DNA of 64,000 nucleotides from Mycobacterium palustre. Lineage in GTDB: Bacteria; Actinomycetota; Actinomycetes; Mycobacteriales; Mycobacteriaceae. Location of the stretch: the NCBI RefSeq assembly GCF_002101785.1, contig NZ_LQPJ01000109.1, forward strand, positions 1-64,000, written 5' to 3'. The notes below the pieces were generated by a model. The model was not told the DNA's origin. It saw only the letters and a list, made by a program, of their open reading frames with translations, and did not search any database. A program made the translations under genes and the position numbers. Positions within the stretch are counted from its first letter, which is position 1, and every line of letters begins with the position of its first letter. Shown here in pieces: positions 32,181-43,717 of the stretch.

Positions 32181-33950
32181 AGCGCCGTCCAACAGCTCGT
32201 CGAACCGCTCCAGCGCCTCGTCGTGGTCAACGTCGATGCCGCGCAGCGGCCCGCGGTCGGCGAGGTAGCGCTGCGCGTACAGCCGGGCGACCAGCGCCTT
32301 GCGGTCGCCGCCGCGGGTGTCGCGCTCCCAGGCGGCCTGCTCGGTGAGCAGCGCGCCGGCGTACACGTCGCCCATGAACTGCGCCAGCGGGAACAGCCGC
32401 GCCTCGGCCAGGCCGGCGTCGAGTTTGGCCCAGGCCGTGATCGCCGCGTCGAGGTCCTCGACGCGGCGCGCCACCAGCCGCGTCGTCTCGTCGTCATCGG
32501 AGACCGACACCGCGTCCCGCAGCCGCGCCAGCAGCGCCTCGTGCGCGTTGGCCTTCTCGATGCCGCGGCGCACGTCGAGGCACAAGATGTTGTCGGGGCC
32601 CTCCCAGATCGTGTTGACCTGCGCGTCGCGCAGCAGCCGGGCGACGGGCCACGTCTCGATATAGCCGTTGCCGCCGTGGATCTCGATCGCGTCCGACGCC
32701 GAGGTGATCCCGAGCCGGCAGACCTTGAGCTTGGTGACGGGCACCGCGATGCGTTGCCGGATGGCGCGCGGCTGGCGATGGTTGGCGGCGCCGGTCCCGT
32801 CGAAGACCAGCGCCTGCGCGGCCTCGACGTCGACGATCATCTCGGCGAGCTTGCGCCGCATCAGCGGCTTGTCGATCAGCGCCCCGCCGAAGGCCTCCCG
32901 CTGGCGCGCGTAACACAGGGACTCGACCAGGGCGCGCCTGGCGTTGCCGAGCCCGAACAGCGCGATGCCCAGCCGCGCGGCGTTGGTCAGCTCCATCATG
33001 CGGCCGAGCCCCTTGCCGTCGGACGGGCCCGCCTGCCCGCTCGGCTCCCCGGACAGCAGGAACGCTTCGGCGTCGACGAACTCGACCTCGCCGGAGGCCA
33101 CCGAGCGGGTGCCGAGCTTGTCTTTGAGGCGGCGCACCCGCACCCCGTTGCGCGACCCGTCGCGGCGGGTGCGCAGCACCAGGAAGTTGGCGACGCCGCG
33201 GGTCGAGTCGGGGGCTCCCTCGGGCTTGGCCAGCACGACGAACGCCTCGCCGGCGCAGTTGGACGCGAACCACTTGAACCCGTTGAGCAGCCACGCGTCC
33301 CCGGCGCGGGTCGCGGTGGTCTCGAGCGCGCCCAGGTCCGAGCCGCCGGTGCGTTCGGTCAGCAGCTGCGCCGTCTCGCCCGCCCACTCGCCGGAGGCGA
33401 ATTTGGCCAGCACGTGCTCGCGAACGTCGGCCGGCGCGTGGGCCGCCACCAGCGCCTGCACCATGCCGCCACCGGTGCCCAGCGCGCAGCCCATCCCGAT
33501 GTCGGCCTGGTTGAGCAGGTAGTTGGATGCGAACAGCGCCAGCCCCGAGCTCACCTTGGCGGTCCGCGCGTCGGAGCGCAGCGCCTGCTGGGCGTCCAGG
33601 ACGGCCCGCTTGGACTGGGTGAACGACGCGGGCATGACGACCTGGCTGATGTCGTGCCCCCACCGGTCGTAGCGCTCGAGCCGCGGCGGGTTGCGGTCGG
33701 TTTCCTCGGCCCAGCGCGCCACCGGGCCGCCCATCAGCTCGCCCATGCGCGCCAAATGCGGCTCCACGACGGCCAATTCGTCGGGCCGCAGATAGTAGGC
33801 CATGGTGAACTGCAGGGTCGGGTCGGTGAGGTACCAATTGAGGCCCACGGCCCCGTGGTAGTCGTCGGTCCGATAGCGCCGCGACTTTTCCGGGGTGGAG
33901 AAGGGCAGCCGGCGCGGCCTTTCGAAGGCCTCCAGGCCGTACTCGCTCAT
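32163..33950 (-). CDS. fadE35: Acyl-CoA dehydrogenase FadE35 (AidB-like)
   Basis: A 595-residue flavoprotein, Rv3797 by position. The acyl-CoA dehydrogenase core is seen in MGCALGTGGGMVQ, a TERTGGSDLG segment at the substrate/FAD site, WLLNGFKWFASN, and the C-terminal IHGGNGYIETWPVARLLRDAQVNTIWEG block, typical of the large AidB-type branch. The last 130 residues form an extra helical domain. It should oxidise acyl-CoA or a similar thioester using FAD; the substrate is not known. It is convergent with accD4 and stands apart from other beta-oxidation genes. Confidence 0.88.
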   Translation of the reverse strand: MSEYGLEAFERPRRLPFSTPEKSRRYRTDDYHGAVGLNWYLTDPTLQFTMAYYLRPDELAVVEPHLARMGELMGGPVARWAEETDRNPPRLERYDRWGHDISQVVMPASFTQSKRAVLDAQQALRSDARTAKVSSGLALFASNYLLNQADIGMGCALGTGGGMVQALVAAHAPADVREHVLAKFASGEWAGETAQLLTERTGGSDLGALETTATRAGDAWLLNGFKWFASNCAGEAFVVLAKPEGAPDSTRGVANFLVLRTRRDGSRNGVRVRRLKDKLGTRSVASGEVEFVDAEAFLLSGEPSGQAGPSDGKGLGRMMELTNAARLGIALFGLGNARRALVESLCYARQREAFGGALIDKPLMRRKLAEMIVDVEAAQALVFDGTGAANHRQPRAIRQRIAVPVTKLKVCRLGITSASDAIEIHGGNGYIETWPVARLLRDAQVNTIWEGPDNILCLDVRRGIEKANAHEALLARLRDAVSVSDDDETTRLVARRVEDLDAAITAWAKLDAGLAEARLFPLAQFMGDVYAGALLTEQAAWERDTRGGDRKALVARLYAQRYLADRGPLRGIDVDHDEALERFDELLDGAFTHRA

Positions 33951-34064
33951 GACGCGACGGTATTACAGCCGAAACCCGAAGTGAAAGACGCCGACCGCGG
34001 GTCTTCCCATGACGCGGCCCGGCGGCGCATGATCGGCTGAGCGGCTAGCTATCAAAGGGAGTCG

Positions 34065-34283
34065 ATGATGAAAGCCGATGTCGGAGATTGGCTCGTAATC
34101 AAGGGCGCCACAACGGAGTTGCCGGATCAGCGGGGCGAGATCACCGAGGTGCGCGGGGCCGACGGCGGCCCGCCGTACGTGGTGCGGTGGCTTGCCAGCG
34201 GCCATGTGGCGACGGTGTTTCCGGGCTCGGACGCCCTCGTCGTCAGCGCGGCCGAACAACAGCGGACGTCGCACAAGGCTTAG
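34065..34283 (+). CDS. DUF1918 small protein
   Basis: A 72-residue DUF1918 protein. The compact beta-barrel pattern is seen in VGDWLVIKG, RGEITEVRGADGGPPYVVRW and GHVATVFPGSDALVV, characteristic of this actinobacterial family, whose function is unknown. Two adjacent ATG codons (34065 and 34068) follow AAGGGAG; either can serve as the start. Its stop codon overlaps the stop of the convergent secreted-protein gene. Confidence 0.85.
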   Translation: MMKADVGDWLVIKGATTELPDQRGEITEVRGADGGPPYVVRWLASGHVATVFPGSDALVVSAAEQQRTSHKA

Positions 34284-34786
34284 ACCGGGGCCAGGAACTC
34301 CGAGGTGTAGAACTCGGCGGGGTTCTGGGAGTGCGGGTCCGGGCGTTCCACAATCACCCAGACACCCGTCGTGCCGGATCCCACTGCGTCTTGAATGGTC
34401 ACCGCGGCGTTGCCCGCCCCGTCGGTGTCCAATCCGGTGAAGGCGGTCCCCGGATCCCCGGGGCCACAGGTGGCCGACGACGGCCGGGGTTCCTGGATCA
34501 GGCCGACGTCGTAGTGGGTGCCCGGCCGATTGGGTATCGCGACGCGCACCTCCGCGGTCACCGTCGATCCCGTCGTGCGGATGAGCGCCGACCCGCTGCC
34601 GAGGGCGGGAAACGGCACCTGGGCCGCCTCGCTGACGAGGCTGAAATCGCAGCGTCTGAGCTTGCTCTCCAAGACGACGGTGGTGCCGTTCGCCGCGGCG
34701 GCGGTGAAGGTTTCGGCCGCCGCCGCCGCGGCGATCGCCGCGGTGAGCGCCGCCGCGCGTGTGCCTAACCGCGCTAGCTCGTGCAT
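34280..34786 (-). CDS. Small secreted hypothetical protein
   Basis: A 168-residue protein with an Ala-rich N-terminal signal-like segment (residues 10-30) followed by a beta-rich domain. It has two cysteines (C46 and one in SSATCGPGD) that may pair outside the cell, and ends in an acidic/aromatic tail (PAEFYTSEFLAPV). I do not recognise the family. The closest impression is of a small exported mycobacterial beta-sandwich antigen. It lies just downstream of embB on the same strand, with 54 bases between, so it may be read through from the emb operon. Its stop overlaps that of the DUF1918 gene. Confidence 0.68.
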   Translation of the reverse strand: MHELARLGTRAAALTAAIAAAAAAETFTAAAANGTTVVLESKLRRCDFSLVSEAAQVPFPALGSGSALIRTTGSTVTAEVRVAIPNRPGTHYDVGLIQEPRPSSATCGPGDPGTAFTGLDTDGAGNAAVTIQDAVGSGTTGVWVIVERPDPHSQNPAEFYTSEFLAPV

Positions 34787-34840
34787 GGGTCCGGTATTGA
34801 CCTGTCGCCGGCAAAATTAAACCCGCGCGCTCGCCTTCGA

Positions 34841-37800
34841 TTACGGCTTGATCCTGATCTCGCCCGGCGACCACCAGCCGCTGCGCGTCGCGGTGCCCAG
34901 GTCGAGCCGGGCGGGGTGGGCGTCGGCGATGGTGTCGAACTTGCGCAGCGATCCCCAGTCGCGGCCCCAGTCACGCGACAGGTAGGTCGACATCACGTGG
35001 GCCCGCAACAACAGGTCGGTGATGCCGAGCAGGCCGCCGTTGACGCCGTCCTCCCAGGTGTCGGTGTCCTGCTTCTTGGCGTTGTAGTCCGGCGTGATGC
35101 GGAACTTCGGGATCTCGGTGACGCCGTCGACGTGCAGCATCGGCCGCTGGCAGGGGAAGGCCAGGCCCACCGCCCAGTCCATCAACACGGGCTGCGTCGA
35201 GCCGACATACTCCTGAACCGAGCGCAGCTCCGGCACCCTCGGCGGGGTCACCGCGACCCAATCCTCCGGCGTCAGGGACAGGTCCTCGGCCACCACCCGG
35301 ACCGCGACCGCGTCCGCGGGCATCTGTGACCGGGCGAAGCGCAGGTTGCGCCACACCTTCGGCTGCTCCCCGTAGAGGTCGTAGGGCACCAGGCGACCGG
35401 CCGGCACGATGGCATTCGGGTCACCGCCGGGCGCCGGCCTGCCGTACTCGAGGACGACGGTCTGCCCGGAGGTGTGGCCGTGCAGCACGCTGTTACCGGT
35501 GATCGTGCCCGCGGCCGTCACCACCACGAGCGGATGCCCGCCGTCCGGCTTGGGCAGCCGGTACCAGGCCGACGTCAGCCTGCTCTGCTGCTGCGGGCCG
35601 GTGGTGTAGCTGCCCGCCACCGGAACCCGATCGGGATCCAGGCCGTAGGGCAGCGGCACCAGCGACCCGTTGACGCCCGGCGCCGCCAGCTTGGTCGGCC
35701 CGTACCAGTCGTAGTCCGTCCCCGGTTGCGGCACCGCCGTCTCGCGGACCGCCTCCGCCAGGGTGCGCTCCGGTATTCCGTTGGGGGAGAAGCCCATCGG
35801 GTTGACACCGCCCAGCGGCCCGAGCGGGCCGTACCTGTCGGGAAGGGGCGCCATGAAGCCGGCGTTGCTGTCGGGCTCGACCAGCACGTCGTCGGCGAGC
35901 GCGCAGCCGCCGGCGAATTCGCGCAGGTTGGACCAGCCGTTGGAGTAGGTGGGGTACTGCCGCACGATCCCGGCCACCATCGACGCGACGAACACCAGCG
36001 CCATGAATCCCGCCGCGAGCGGCAGCGGCGCGGCCGTCACCGCCCGGGCCAGCCGGCCCTCGCCGCGATCCCGCGACGCGAAGTGCAGCCACATCGCCCA
36101 GAGCGCGGCGATCGCGAACAGGGCGAAAAAGATTGTGCTGACGGTGATTCCGGCGATCTTCGGCATGGCGCTGTTGAACGGCACGCCGTAGCTGGACACG
36201 TACCACCAGCCGTTGAAGGTGGCGAAACACAGCGCCAACACGAACAACACCGCCGCCGCGAACGCCATGCGGTTGCGCGACCAGCGCAGCACCTCGTGCG
36301 ACACCAGGACCGTGGTCAGCGCGGCCATCGCCGCGCCCACCGCCGCGAACAACCCGAAGTGGTGCACCCACTTGGTGGGCGTGAACATCAAGAAGAACAT
36401 GGTCGCGAAGATGACACCCATCAGCCGCCACACCGGTCCGCGGGCCACGCCGGGAATCCGCTTGCGCCGCAACATGATGAACACGGCGGTGAACAGGCAC
36501 AGCGCGGTGATCAGGAAGCCGAATCGCCGCGACACCGCCCCGTCGACCGTCGGGAGGAAAAGGTAGTAGTAGCGCAAATTCTCGGTGTACCAGGCCTGGC
36601 TCGGCCCGATCGAGGTGCGGATCCTGGTGGCTTCCAGCACCGTCGACAGCGTCTGGTCGGCGAAGACCACGGTCAGCACCACGAAGCCGGCGGCCAGCAT
36701 CGGGGCGACCAGCGGCCACGTGCCGACCAGTCGGTGACGGTGCACCAGGATTCGCAGGATCGGACGGCCACCGGCGATCAGGGCGGCCACGGCGATGAGG
36801 CCGGTGGGCTGGACGGCCAGCGTGAACGCCGCGGTGATCACCGCCAGCGCGGCCGGTGTCAGGCGGCTGTAGCGCATCGATCGCTCGATCAGCACGTAGG
36901 TGACCAGTGAACCGAGCGCGATGATCCCCTCGGGGCGAAGGCCGTTGTTGAACGGCATCCACGCGGTGAGCAGGACCAATCCGGCCGTCCAGTTGGCGGC
37001 GGTGCTGGAGGCCACCGCCGGCCCCAGCCGGGGCAGCACCTCACGCGACAGCAGCAGCCAGCAGACCAGCCCGGCGACCAGGTCGGGCAACCGCATCCAC
37101 AGGCTGTGGTCGCTCACGTGGGTCATCAGCGCCAGCAGGTTGTAGTACCAGCCGAAGGGGTCCTCGGGGCTGCCGAACCAGCGGAAGTAGTTGGACATGT
37201 AGCCGGCGTGGTCCGCGACGCGGGCCATGCCGAGGATGTAGCCGTCGTCGGAGGAGTTCGCCCCGATCAGGTGCCACAACAAAAAGCCGAAGATCACCGC
37301 GGCGTCGACCAGGGTGAACCTGCGCCAGTTCTTCGGTATCCAGCGGTGCATGCGCCGGCCGTCGAGCTGGTCCAGGCGCCACAGCGCGATCAGCGCGACG
37401 ACGGTGGCCAGGATCGCCAGCACCATCGCCGCCAGTTTCAGCGTCGTCGGCGTGGTGGAGAACCGGGTGTCGATGGTCGCCGAGAACCGCAGCCCGGGCG
37501 GGGCGGGACCGGTCAGGTCGGTGAACACCCCGACGATCTGGGGCCGCAGGTTGGGGTCGGCGAAGCCGCCGCCGACCGGTTTGCCGGCCGGGTCGGTCAG
37601 CCCGACGAAGGTGGCGAAGGTGCCGGCGCGGGTGGAGGTGATTTCGATGCGCTGGCATGGCGGACCCGCCGCCTGGGCCCGCGGCACGCTGGCGATCACC
37701 ACGTTGCGATCGGTGACGTCGACGCGCTGGCTGCTGGCGACGACGAACAACGCGTTGAGCGCGGCGTCCTTGCCCTTTTTGGGTGCTGTGCTGAGCACCA

Positions 37801-38083
37801 CCCCGCCGTCGGGCGGCAGGCCGCGCACCACGGAGCACGGCACCGTCGCCGTCGCGTCGACCGGCGTCAGCGAAATCAGCGGCGCGGTAACGCTGTTCAG
37901 CTGGCCGCTTTGCGGCCAGTTCAGTTCTGCGGTGGTCTGCACGACGGGCAGCAGCGGCGTCGCGACCGACAACACGAAGCCCACCAGCCCGGCGACCGTC
38001 GCGACCCAGCGCGTCACGCGCACGCCGTCGCGGGCGCCGCGCTGTCCGGTGGCCGCCTCCTGTTCGTGGTTGACGACGCTCAT
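34841..38083 (-). CDS. embB: Arabinosyltransferase EmbB
   Basis: A 1080-residue GT-C arabinosyltransferase (GT53), Rv3795. With EmbA it builds the hexa-arabinofuranosyl ends of arabinogalactan from decaprenylphospho-arabinose. The catalytic pair is D279-D280 (NSSDDGY, D299 in M. tuberculosis). M286 (GYILGMAR) corresponds to the ethambutol-resistance residue M306 and is wild type. There are about 15 membrane helices and a C-terminal carbohydrate-binding domain. Compared with the 1098-residue M. tuberculosis protein it lacks a short cytoplasmic insert before [10 protein letters not shown]. The ATG overlaps the embA stop by four bases. Confidence 0.97.
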   Translation of the reverse strand: MSVVNHEQEAATGQRGARDGVRVTRWVATVAGLVGFVLSVATPLLPVVQTTAELNWPQSGQLNSVTAPLISLTPVDATATVPCSVVRGLPPDGGVVLSTAPKKGKDAALNALFVVASSQRVDVTDRNVVIASVPRAQAAGPPCQRIEITSTRAGTFATFVGLTDPAGKPVGGGFADPNLRPQIVGVFTDLTGPAPPGLRFSATIDTRFSTTPTTLKLAAMVLAILATVVALIALWRLDQLDGRRMHRWIPKNWRRFTLVDAAVIFGFLLWHLIGANSSDDGYILGMARVADHAGYMSNYFRWFGSPEDPFGWYYNLLALMTHVSDHSLWMRLPDLVAGLVCWLLLSREVLPRLGPAVASSTAANWTAGLVLLTAWMPFNNGLRPEGIIALGSLVTYVLIERSMRYSRLTPAALAVITAAFTLAVQPTGLIAVAALIAGGRPILRILVHRHRLVGTWPLVAPMLAAGFVVLTVVFADQTLSTVLEATRIRTSIGPSQAWYTENLRYYYLFLPTVDGAVSRRFGFLITALCLFTAVFIMLRRKRIPGVARGPVWRLMGVIFATMFFLMFTPTKWVHHFGLFAAVGAAMAALTTVLVSHEVLRWSRNRMAFAAAVLFVLALCFATFNGWWYVSSYGVPFNSAMPKIAGITVSTIFFALFAIAALWAMWLHFASRDRGEGRLARAVTAAPLPLAAGFMALVFVASMVAGIVRQYPTYSNGWSNLREFAGGCALADDVLVEPDSNAGFMAPLPDRYGPLGPLGGVNPMGFSPNGIPERTLAEAVRETAVPQPGTDYDWYGPTKLAAPGVNGSLVPLPYGLDPDRVPVAGSYTTGPQQQSRLTSAWYRLPKPDGGHPLVVVTAAGTITGNSVLHGHTSGQTVVLEYGRPAPGGDPNAIVPAGRLVPYDLYGEQPKVWRNLRFARSQMPADAVAVRVVAEDLSLTPEDWVAVTPPRVPELRSVQEYVGSTQPVLMDWAVGLAFPCQRPMLHVDGVTEIPKFRITPDYNAKKQDTDTWEDGVNGGLLGITDLLLRAHVMSTYLSRDWGRDWGSLRKFDTIADAHPARLDLGTATRSGWWSPGEIRIKP

Positions 38084-41000
38084 GGCAGTGCCCTAATCGG
38101 TCCTTGCCGGCTCCAGCCGCGCACTGTGATCACACCCTGTTCGACGACGGCGGCCGGCGCCTGGTCGGCCGGCACCAGCGGGAAGTACTGCTCGATCGAT
38201 CCCCAGTCGCGGTACCAGTCGCCCCGCAGGTACGTCGAGATCGTCGAGGTGCGCAGCAACGCCTGGGTGAACAGGAACGGGCCGCCGGCCTCGCTGGATT
38301 CCCAGCCGTTCGACGAGGCCGCGGTCTGCTTGTGGTCGGGCAGGATGCGGTATTGCGGAAGTTCGGCGACGCCAAGGTGTTCGGAGAAGGGGCGCTGGCA
38401 TGGGAAGTTGGCGGCGGTGGCCAGGTCCATCAATACCGGTGTGCGCGAACCGATCAGCTGCTGCAGGGTCTGCAGCACCGGCACGCGCGGCGGGGTGAAC
38501 GCGAACCACTGCTCGGAACTGAGGTTCGGGTCGTAGGCGACGATGCGCGCCACGTTGGCCTCCGGCGGCGCCCAGGCCAGCGGGAACCGCAGGTTGCGCC
38601 ACGCCGGCTCCGGGCCGATGTCGATCGGCTGCACCTGCGCGAGCGGCTGGGTGGAGCCGTCGGGGCGGGCGACCCCCCACTGCAGTTTGAGCTGTTGCCC
38701 GTAGGTGAAGGTGCCGTCCTCTTTGTACGACCAGATGGCGCCGGCGGCCGACACCACCACCAGCGGCCGGTCCGGGGTGCGGGGCGGCAGCTGGTACCAG
38801 GCCGAGGTCGCCGTGGCGGCCAGCGAGTTTTCGCCGTAGCTGCCCATCACCGGCGTGCGGGCCGGGTCCAGCCCGAACGGCAGCGCGGCATGCGAGCCGT
38901 TCACCCCGACCGGGCCCCTGCCGCCGGCGGTGCCCGCCGAGTCACTCATGGTGGCGTTGGGCTTGTTCGGCGAGGCGTCGGAGTTCACCACGCCCGGCTT
39001 GGTCACCACCGGGTAGGACCGCAGGTCGTCGCCGACGCCCTCGGGTTTGAACCCGACGGGGTCGACGCCGCCCAGCGGGCCCGCGGGACCGAACTGCTGC
39101 CCCGGAACGGGTTGCAGCAGACCGGCATTGGGGTCCGGCTCGACCAGCACGTCGTCGCCCATCGCGCAGCTGGTCGGCGAAAGCCCGGAGCTGATCGCGG
39201 CCAGGTTGGCCTTGGCGGTGGTGTAGAGCGGGTAGCGGAAGACGGCGCCCTTGGCCAGCGAACCGACCTCGCCGAGGACCATGATCGTCGCCACCACCAG
39301 CAGCGGGGTGGAGGCCAGCACGCGGTTGCGGCGGTTGTCCTTGACCTCGGTGTGCCCGGCGTAGTCCATGCGGAAGTGCTGCCAGCCGGCGAGCAGCCCG
39401 GTCACGATCGACAACGTCAAAAACATCGACGTCACCGGGTGGCTGGCGATGACGGGTTGGATGTCGTACCAGGGCACCCCGTAGTTGCCGACGTAGAACC
39501 AGCCGTTGATTCCCGAAGTGGCCCACGCCAGCACGAACAGCAGCGCGGTGACGTACAGCGTCAGGTTGCGGCGGTTGTGCAGGCCGATCCGGGCGAAGGC
39601 GAACGCGGTGACCGCGCCCAGGGCGCCGGCCAGCCCGGCGAACGCGCCGAACTGCACCGCCCACTTCGTCGGCGTGAACGTCAGAAGCAGCAGGCCGACC
39701 GCGGTGGTGCCGATCAGCCGCCACGCCGGGCCGGCGGCCAAACCGGGCACCCCGCCGCGCCGCAGCAGCACCACCAGCATCCCGAACAGGCACAAGAGCA
39801 GCACGAGCACCGCGAAGCGCCGCGCCATGGACCCGTCGGGGTTCGACTCCACCGTGAGGAAGTAGTAGCGCAGGAAGTCCTGGTACCAGGCGATCGTCGG
39901 GCCGACCTTGTATTTGATGCGCGCCGACTCCGCCACCGTGGCCAGCGTCTCGCTGCGGAACACCACCACCAGGATCAGCGCGAGCGACGCCGCCAGCACC
40001 GCCAGGGGGGCCAGCAGCCCGTCGGTCGCCTGGCGTCGCCGGATCGCCTGGGCCACGGCGCGGGCGCCGGTCAGCAGCGCCGCGACGGCGATCAACCCCT
40101 GCGGCGCCAGGGTCGCCGAGAGCATGGCGACGAAGATCGCGACCGCCGCCGGCGCGATGCGCCGCAGCCCGATCGCGCGTTCCACCTGCATCCAGGTGAC
40201 GAGCACCCCGAGGGCGATCAGCGGCTCGGGCCGCAGCCCGTTGTTGAACGGCAGCCACGCGGCCAGGAACACGGCGCCGGCGGTGAGCACCGCGACCCGG
40301 TTGCCTGCCAGGCCGCCCCTGCCGGGGCCCAGCCTGCGCAGCATGCAGTGCCCGATGATGAGCCAGCACGCGATCCCGGCCAGCGTGGCCGGTATCCGCA
40401 TCCACACGCCGGCGGTGCTCACCGCCGCGAACTTCGACAGCAGCGATAAGTACCAGTCGAACGGGGCGTCGGTGGTGCCGAAGAAGCGGTAGTAGTTGGC
40501 GACGTAGCCGGCCTTCGGCGCGACCCGGGCGATGGTCAGGTTGTAGCCGTCGTCCGACGAGGTGGCGCCGATGACGTGCCAGACCAGCAGCGTTCCGATC
40601 ACGCCGACGTCGGCGACCCATGTCGCCACGCCGACCCGCCACCCGATGGGGGGGCGCCAGCTGACCCGCAGGTCACCGCCGCGGCTGCGCCGGTCCAGCA
40701 CCGCCATCGCGACGACGGCGACCAGCACCGACAGGGCTCCCAACGCCATCACGACGGTCTTCAGCGCGGTGGGGGCGGTGATGAACCGGGTGTCGACGTC
40801 GACGCGGGCCGACAACCCCGGCTGCGGCGGCACCTTCAAATCGGTGAAGATCCCGCCCACCTGAGGCTTCTTCTCCGCGGGCAAGACGCCCGAGGCGCCG
40901 GGGATGCCGACGAAATCCGCGCCGGCCGCGCCGATGTCGGACCACACGTGCAGCACGCTGCAGGCGCCGGCGGCGACCGCCGGGCGCTGCGCCACCGCCG

Positions 41001-41364
41001 CCACGGTGTCGCGGAACGCCACGACGACGACGTCCCTGTCGGCCCGCACGAAGAGCCCGTTCTTGCCGGTGTCGACCCCGCCGGCGGGCAGGGTCGAAAC
41101 GACCAGCCCGCCGTTGGGTGGCAGCGTGGCGATCGCCGGGCACGGGATGGAGATGTCCAGCGCCCGCGGCGCCCCCGACACCAGCGGCGCGGTGACCTGG
41201 GTGACGTGGCCGTCCGTCGTGCCCTGCGGCCACAGGACCGTCGCGGTGGTCTGCTTGACGGGGAGCAGCGGAACCAGCGCGCACAACAGCAGGCCCGCGA
41301 TTCCCGCGACGACGGCGATCAGCCGGGGGATGCGTGGCGATCGCTCGCTACCGTCGTGGGGCAC
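38080..41364 (-). CDS. embA: Arabinosyltransferase EmbA
   Basis: A 1094-residue GT-C arabinosyltransferase, exactly the length of Rv3794, that acts with EmbB on arabinogalactan arabinan. The loop-1 aspartates lie in [18 protein letters not shown], and many membrane helices and a C-terminal sugar-binding domain follow. The GTG at 41364 gives the family N terminus VPHDGSERS; the longer frame from 41478 would overlap embR and is rejected. The intergenic region to the divergent embR is 125 bases and contains a perfect palindrome. It is translationally coupled to embB by ATGA. Confidence 0.97.
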   Translation of the reverse strand: MPHDGSERSPRIPRLIAVVAGIAGLLLCALVPLLPVKQTTATVLWPQGTTDGHVTQVTAPLVSGAPRALDISIPCPAIATLPPNGGLVVSTLPAGGVDTGKNGLFVRADRDVVVVAFRDTVAAVAQRPAVAAGACSVLHVWSDIGAAGADFVGIPGASGVLPAEKKPQVGGIFTDLKVPPQPGLSARVDVDTRFITAPTALKTVVMALGALSVLVAVVAMAVLDRRSRGGDLRVSWRPPIGWRVGVATWVADVGVIGTLLVWHVIGATSSDDGYNLTIARVAPKAGYVANYYRFFGTTDAPFDWYLSLLSKFAAVSTAGVWMRIPATLAGIACWLIIGHCMLRRLGPGRGGLAGNRVAVLTAGAVFLAAWLPFNNGLRPEPLIALGVLVTWMQVERAIGLRRIAPAAVAIFVAMLSATLAPQGLIAVAALLTGARAVAQAIRRRQATDGLLAPLAVLAASLALILVVVFRSETLATVAESARIKYKVGPTIAWYQDFLRYYFLTVESNPDGSMARRFAVLVLLLCLFGMLVVLLRRGGVPGLAAGPAWRLIGTTAVGLLLLTFTPTKWAVQFGAFAGLAGALGAVTAFAFARIGLHNRRNLTLYVTALLFVLAWATSGINGWFYVGNYGVPWYDIQPVIASHPVTSMFLTLSIVTGLLAGWQHFRMDYAGHTEVKDNRRNRVLASTPLLVVATIMVLGEVGSLAKGAVFRYPLYTTAKANLAAISSGLSPTSCAMGDDVLVEPDPNAGLLQPVPGQQFGPAGPLGGVDPVGFKPEGVGDDLRSYPVVTKPGVVNSDASPNKPNATMSDSAGTAGGRGPVGVNGSHAALPFGLDPARTPVMGSYGENSLAATATSAWYQLPPRTPDRPLVVVSAAGAIWSYKEDGTFTYGQQLKLQWGVARPDGSTQPLAQVQPIDIGPEPAWRNLRFPLAWAPPEANVARIVAYDPNLSSEQWFAFTPPRVPVLQTLQQLIGSRTPVLMDLATAANFPCQRPFSEHLGVAELPQYRILPDHKQTAASSNGWESSEAGGPFLFTQALLRTSTISTYLRGDWYRDWGSIEQYFPLVPADQAPAAVVEQGVITVRGWSRQGPIRALP

Positions 41365-41442
41365 GAGGGTCGATGGTAAGGGAAGCGGATTAGCGCGGTT
41401 CGGACGCAGGGCCGCGGTGCCCGACGTGGCGCGCCGAATGTC

Positions 41443-41456
41443 GGGCGAATTCGCCC
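41443..41456. promoter_or_regulatory. Perfect palindrome in embA-embR promoter region
   Basis: GGGCGAATTCGCCC, a perfect 14-base palindrome, lies 33 bases before the embR ATG and 78 bases before the embA start. It is the only clear dyad in this divergent region and could be an operator for EmbR or another regulator. No experimental link is known to me. Confidence 0.5.
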
Positions 41457-41489
41457 TGGCGGCAGCGGGTGCGGTCAAAATGGTTTGCG

Positions 41490-42611
41490 ATGACGAACGC
41501 AGGCCTGGGGTTCGGTGTCTTGGGGCCGTTGTTGATGACGAGCCACGGCGTCCGCGTCCCGGTGGGTGCGCCCAAGCAGCGCGCGGTGCTGGCCATGCTG
41601 TTGGTCAACCGCAACCGGCCGGTGTCGGTCGACGCGCTGATCAATGCGGTATGGGGCGACGAACCGGTGCCGGCGGCGCGCACCAGCATCCAGGCCCATG
41701 TGTCCAACCTGCGGCGGCTGCTGCGCGACGCCGGGGTCGACGCGTATCAGGTGCTGGCCAGCGCCCCGCCGGGATATCAGCTCAGCGTCGCCGACGCCGA
41801 CTGCGACCTGGGACGCTTCAGCGCCGAGCGGACGGCGGGAACGCAGGCCGTCGCGGCGGGACGCTTCGAGGACGCCAGCGGCCACTTCTCGCTGGCGCTG
41901 GGCGAATGGCGCGGACCGGTGCTCGACGATTTGCGCGACTTCGCCTTCGTCGACGCCTTCGCCACCGCGCTGACGGAAGAGAAGGTGGCGACGCACACCG
42001 CGCGCGCCGAGGCGGAGATCGCGTGCGGGCGCGCCGGGGCGGTGATCGGTGAGCTCGAGGCGCTCGTCGCCGAGCACCCGTATCGCGAACCGTTGTGGGC
42101 GCAGCTGATCACCGCCTACTACGTCACCGAGCGGCAGTCCGATGCGCTGGGCGCCTACCGGCGGCTCAAGTCGGCGTTGGCCGAGGGGCTGGGCATCGAC
42201 CCGGGGCCGACGGTCAGCGCGTTGCACGAGCGGATCCTGCGCCAGGAGCCGCTGGGCGCGACGCGCGCGGCCCTGACCACCCACAAGCGCGGCGTCTACC
42301 AGGAGCCGGCGGCGGCCGAGGCCGCCGTGGCCCGGCTGCGGGACCGGAGCGGGCGGCTCCACCCGCTGGCGGGGGCGATCACCCGGATCGGGCGGTTCAC
42401 CGACAACGACATCGTCCTCGACGACACCGACGTCAGCCGCCATCATGCCGTAATCACCGACACCGGAACGGGTTTCATGATGACCGACCTGCGTTCCACC
42501 AACGGCGTGGAGGTGGCCGGCCGGCGCGTCCGGGGCAGCGCCAGCCTGGCCGACGGCGACCGCATCTGCATCGGCGGCCACGAGTTCGTTTTCGAGGTTC
42601 GCCCCCGCTGA
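41490..42611 (+). CDS. embR: SARP-type regulator EmbR with FHA domain
   Basis: A 373-residue regulator with three parts: an N-terminal OmpR-type winged helix (GVLGPLLM to [11 protein letters not shown]), a bacterial transcriptional activation domain ([11 protein letters not shown] through [13 protein letters not shown]), and a C-terminal forkhead-associated domain ([33 protein letters not shown]). In M. tuberculosis EmbR is phosphorylated by PknH, whose phosphothreonines the FHA domain binds, and it activates emb transcription; there it lies elsewhere (Rv1267c). Placement beside embA is the M. avium arrangement. ATG 41490 is preferred to GTG 41469. Confidence 0.93.
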   Translation: MTNAGLGFGVLGPLLMTSHGVRVPVGAPKQRAVLAMLLVNRNRPVSVDALINAVWGDEPVPAARTSIQAHVSNLRRLLRDAGVDAYQVLASAPPGYQLSVADADCDLGRFSAERTAGTQAVAAGRFEDASGHFSLALGEWRGPVLDDLRDFAFVDAFATALTEEKVATHTARAEAEIACGRAGAVIGELEALVAEHPYREPLWAQLITAYYVTERQSDALGAYRRLKSALAEGLGIDPGPTVSALHERILRQEPLGATRAALTTHKRGVYQEPAAAEAAVARLRDRSGRLHPLAGAITRIGRFTDNDIVLDDTDVSRHHAVITDTGTGFMMTDLRSTNGVEVAGRRVRGSASLADGDRICIGGHEFVFEVRPR

Positions 42612-42614
42612 CGG

Positions 42615-43238
42615 CTATCCGCCCAGCCGTCGGGCCAGGGTGTCGCGGCCGGGGCCGCCGAGTTCGGCGAGCGCCGCGGGGCGGCCGGCCATCGCCATCA
42701 GCAGCGCCTCGCCCGGCCCGCTCACCTCGGGTCCGCGGCCGTGCGCCCAGTCGACGTCGGTCGCGCGCAGCCGCAACCCCCGGATCCGGCGCCCGGCGCC
42801 GATCCTGGGGTTGCCCGGCACCAGCCCGAGCACCCGCGTGAGCCGGTCGGCCGGCACGGCGCGCGGGCGGCCCAGCGCGCGGCGGATGTCCTGGTGGTGG
42901 ATGGTGCCGTCGACCAACGCGATCATGCCGCCGAACCACGCCGTCAGCCCCCGCGGCGTTTGGTGCTCGCGCAGGAACGCGAGCAGCTGCTCGGGGGTCA
43001 GGGCCGCGAACTCGTCGACACCCACCTGGTTGGCCCGCACGATCCGGCCCTTCGCGAAGCGCCTCAGCAGCCCGGCCGTGCCGAGCTCCTCGTAGCTGAT
43101 CACGTGCGCGACAACGTCTTTGACGCTCCAGCGAGCGCACAGGCTCGGCGCCGCCCAGTCCTGCGGCGTGAGGGTGCCCAGGAAGTCGGCGAGGTCGGCG
43201 CGCTCGGCGCTGGCCATCGCCATCAGGGTGTCCGTCAC
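42615..43238 (-). CDS. DinB/MDMPI-like N-terminal domain protein (TIGR03083 type)
   Basis: A 207-residue protein resembling the mycothiol-dependent maleylpyruvate isomerase/DinB-like helical bundle. The features are LADFLGTLTPQDWAAPSLC, then WSVKDVVAHVISYE with a likely metal histidine, and later DGTIHHQDIRRALG with two more histidines. Such proteins may use mycothiol or be thiol transferases; the reaction is unknown. Its GTG overlaps the stop of the SRPBCC gene (GTGA), so it is the last gene of a three-gene ArsR cassette. It is convergent with embR. Confidence 0.75.
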   Translation of the reverse strand: MTDTLMAMASAERADLADFLGTLTPQDWAAPSLCARWSVKDVVAHVISYEELGTAGLLRRFAKGRIVRANQVGVDEFAALTPEQLLAFLREHQTPRGLTAWFGGMIALVDGTIHHQDIRRALGRPRAVPADRLTRVLGLVPGNPRIGAGRRIRGLRLRATDVDWAHGRGPEVSGPGEALLMAMAGRPAALAELGGPGRDTLARRLGG

Positions 43239-43717
43239 GTGCCAGCCTCCACACCGAACAGGCGGGTGTAGCGGCCCAGGTACAGCGGCCAGCCCGCGTC
43301 GCCGCCGACGCCGTCGGACACCGATTCCCAGGCCGGGCCGTGGCGGTCGAGGTGGCGGTGTTCGAGGTCGACGCGCGTGCGGCCTCCGGATTCGGCGGTG
43401 AAGCGGACCTCGACCTCGCTCGTCTTGGCCGGGTCGGCCTCCAGCTGCCACGTCGGGCCGATGTCCCAGCTGAACAGCACGCGATGCGGCGGCTCGTAGG
43501 TCAGGATGCGCGCCCATCGGCATTCGGTGCCGTCGACGCCGCGGTCGTAGATGTGTCCGCCCACGCGCGGCTCGAAGACGGTCTCGGCGATCGGGACGCC
43601 CAGCAGGTTGTGCTCGCGGGGCTTGAAGTCGCCGAACCGCTCGGTGAAGACGGCGAACGCGCGCTCGATCGGCGCGTTGACGACGACTCGGTGCGCGACG
43701 CTGCGCGGCTTCGTCAT
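43235..43717 (-). CDS. SRPBCC/AHSA1-type domain protein
   Basis: A 160-residue START/Bet v 1-like (SRPBCC, AHSA1 branch) protein: VVVNAPIERAFAVFTERFGDF, a FEPRVGGHIYDRGVDG segment and a final helix GWPLYLGRYTRLFG. These bind small hydrophobic ligands; many are encoded with an ArsR regulator, as here. Its start overlaps the ArsR stop (ATGA) and its stop overlaps the next start (GTGA), so the three genes are translated as one unit. The ligand is unknown. Confidence 0.85.
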   Translation of the reverse strand: MTKPRSVAHRVVVNAPIERAFAVFTERFGDFKPREHNLLGVPIAETVFEPRVGGHIYDRGVDGTECRWARILTYEPPHRVLFSWDIGPTWQLEADPAKTSEVEVRFTAESGGRTRVDLEHRHLDRHGPAWESVSDGVGGDAGWPLYLGRYTRLFGVEAGT

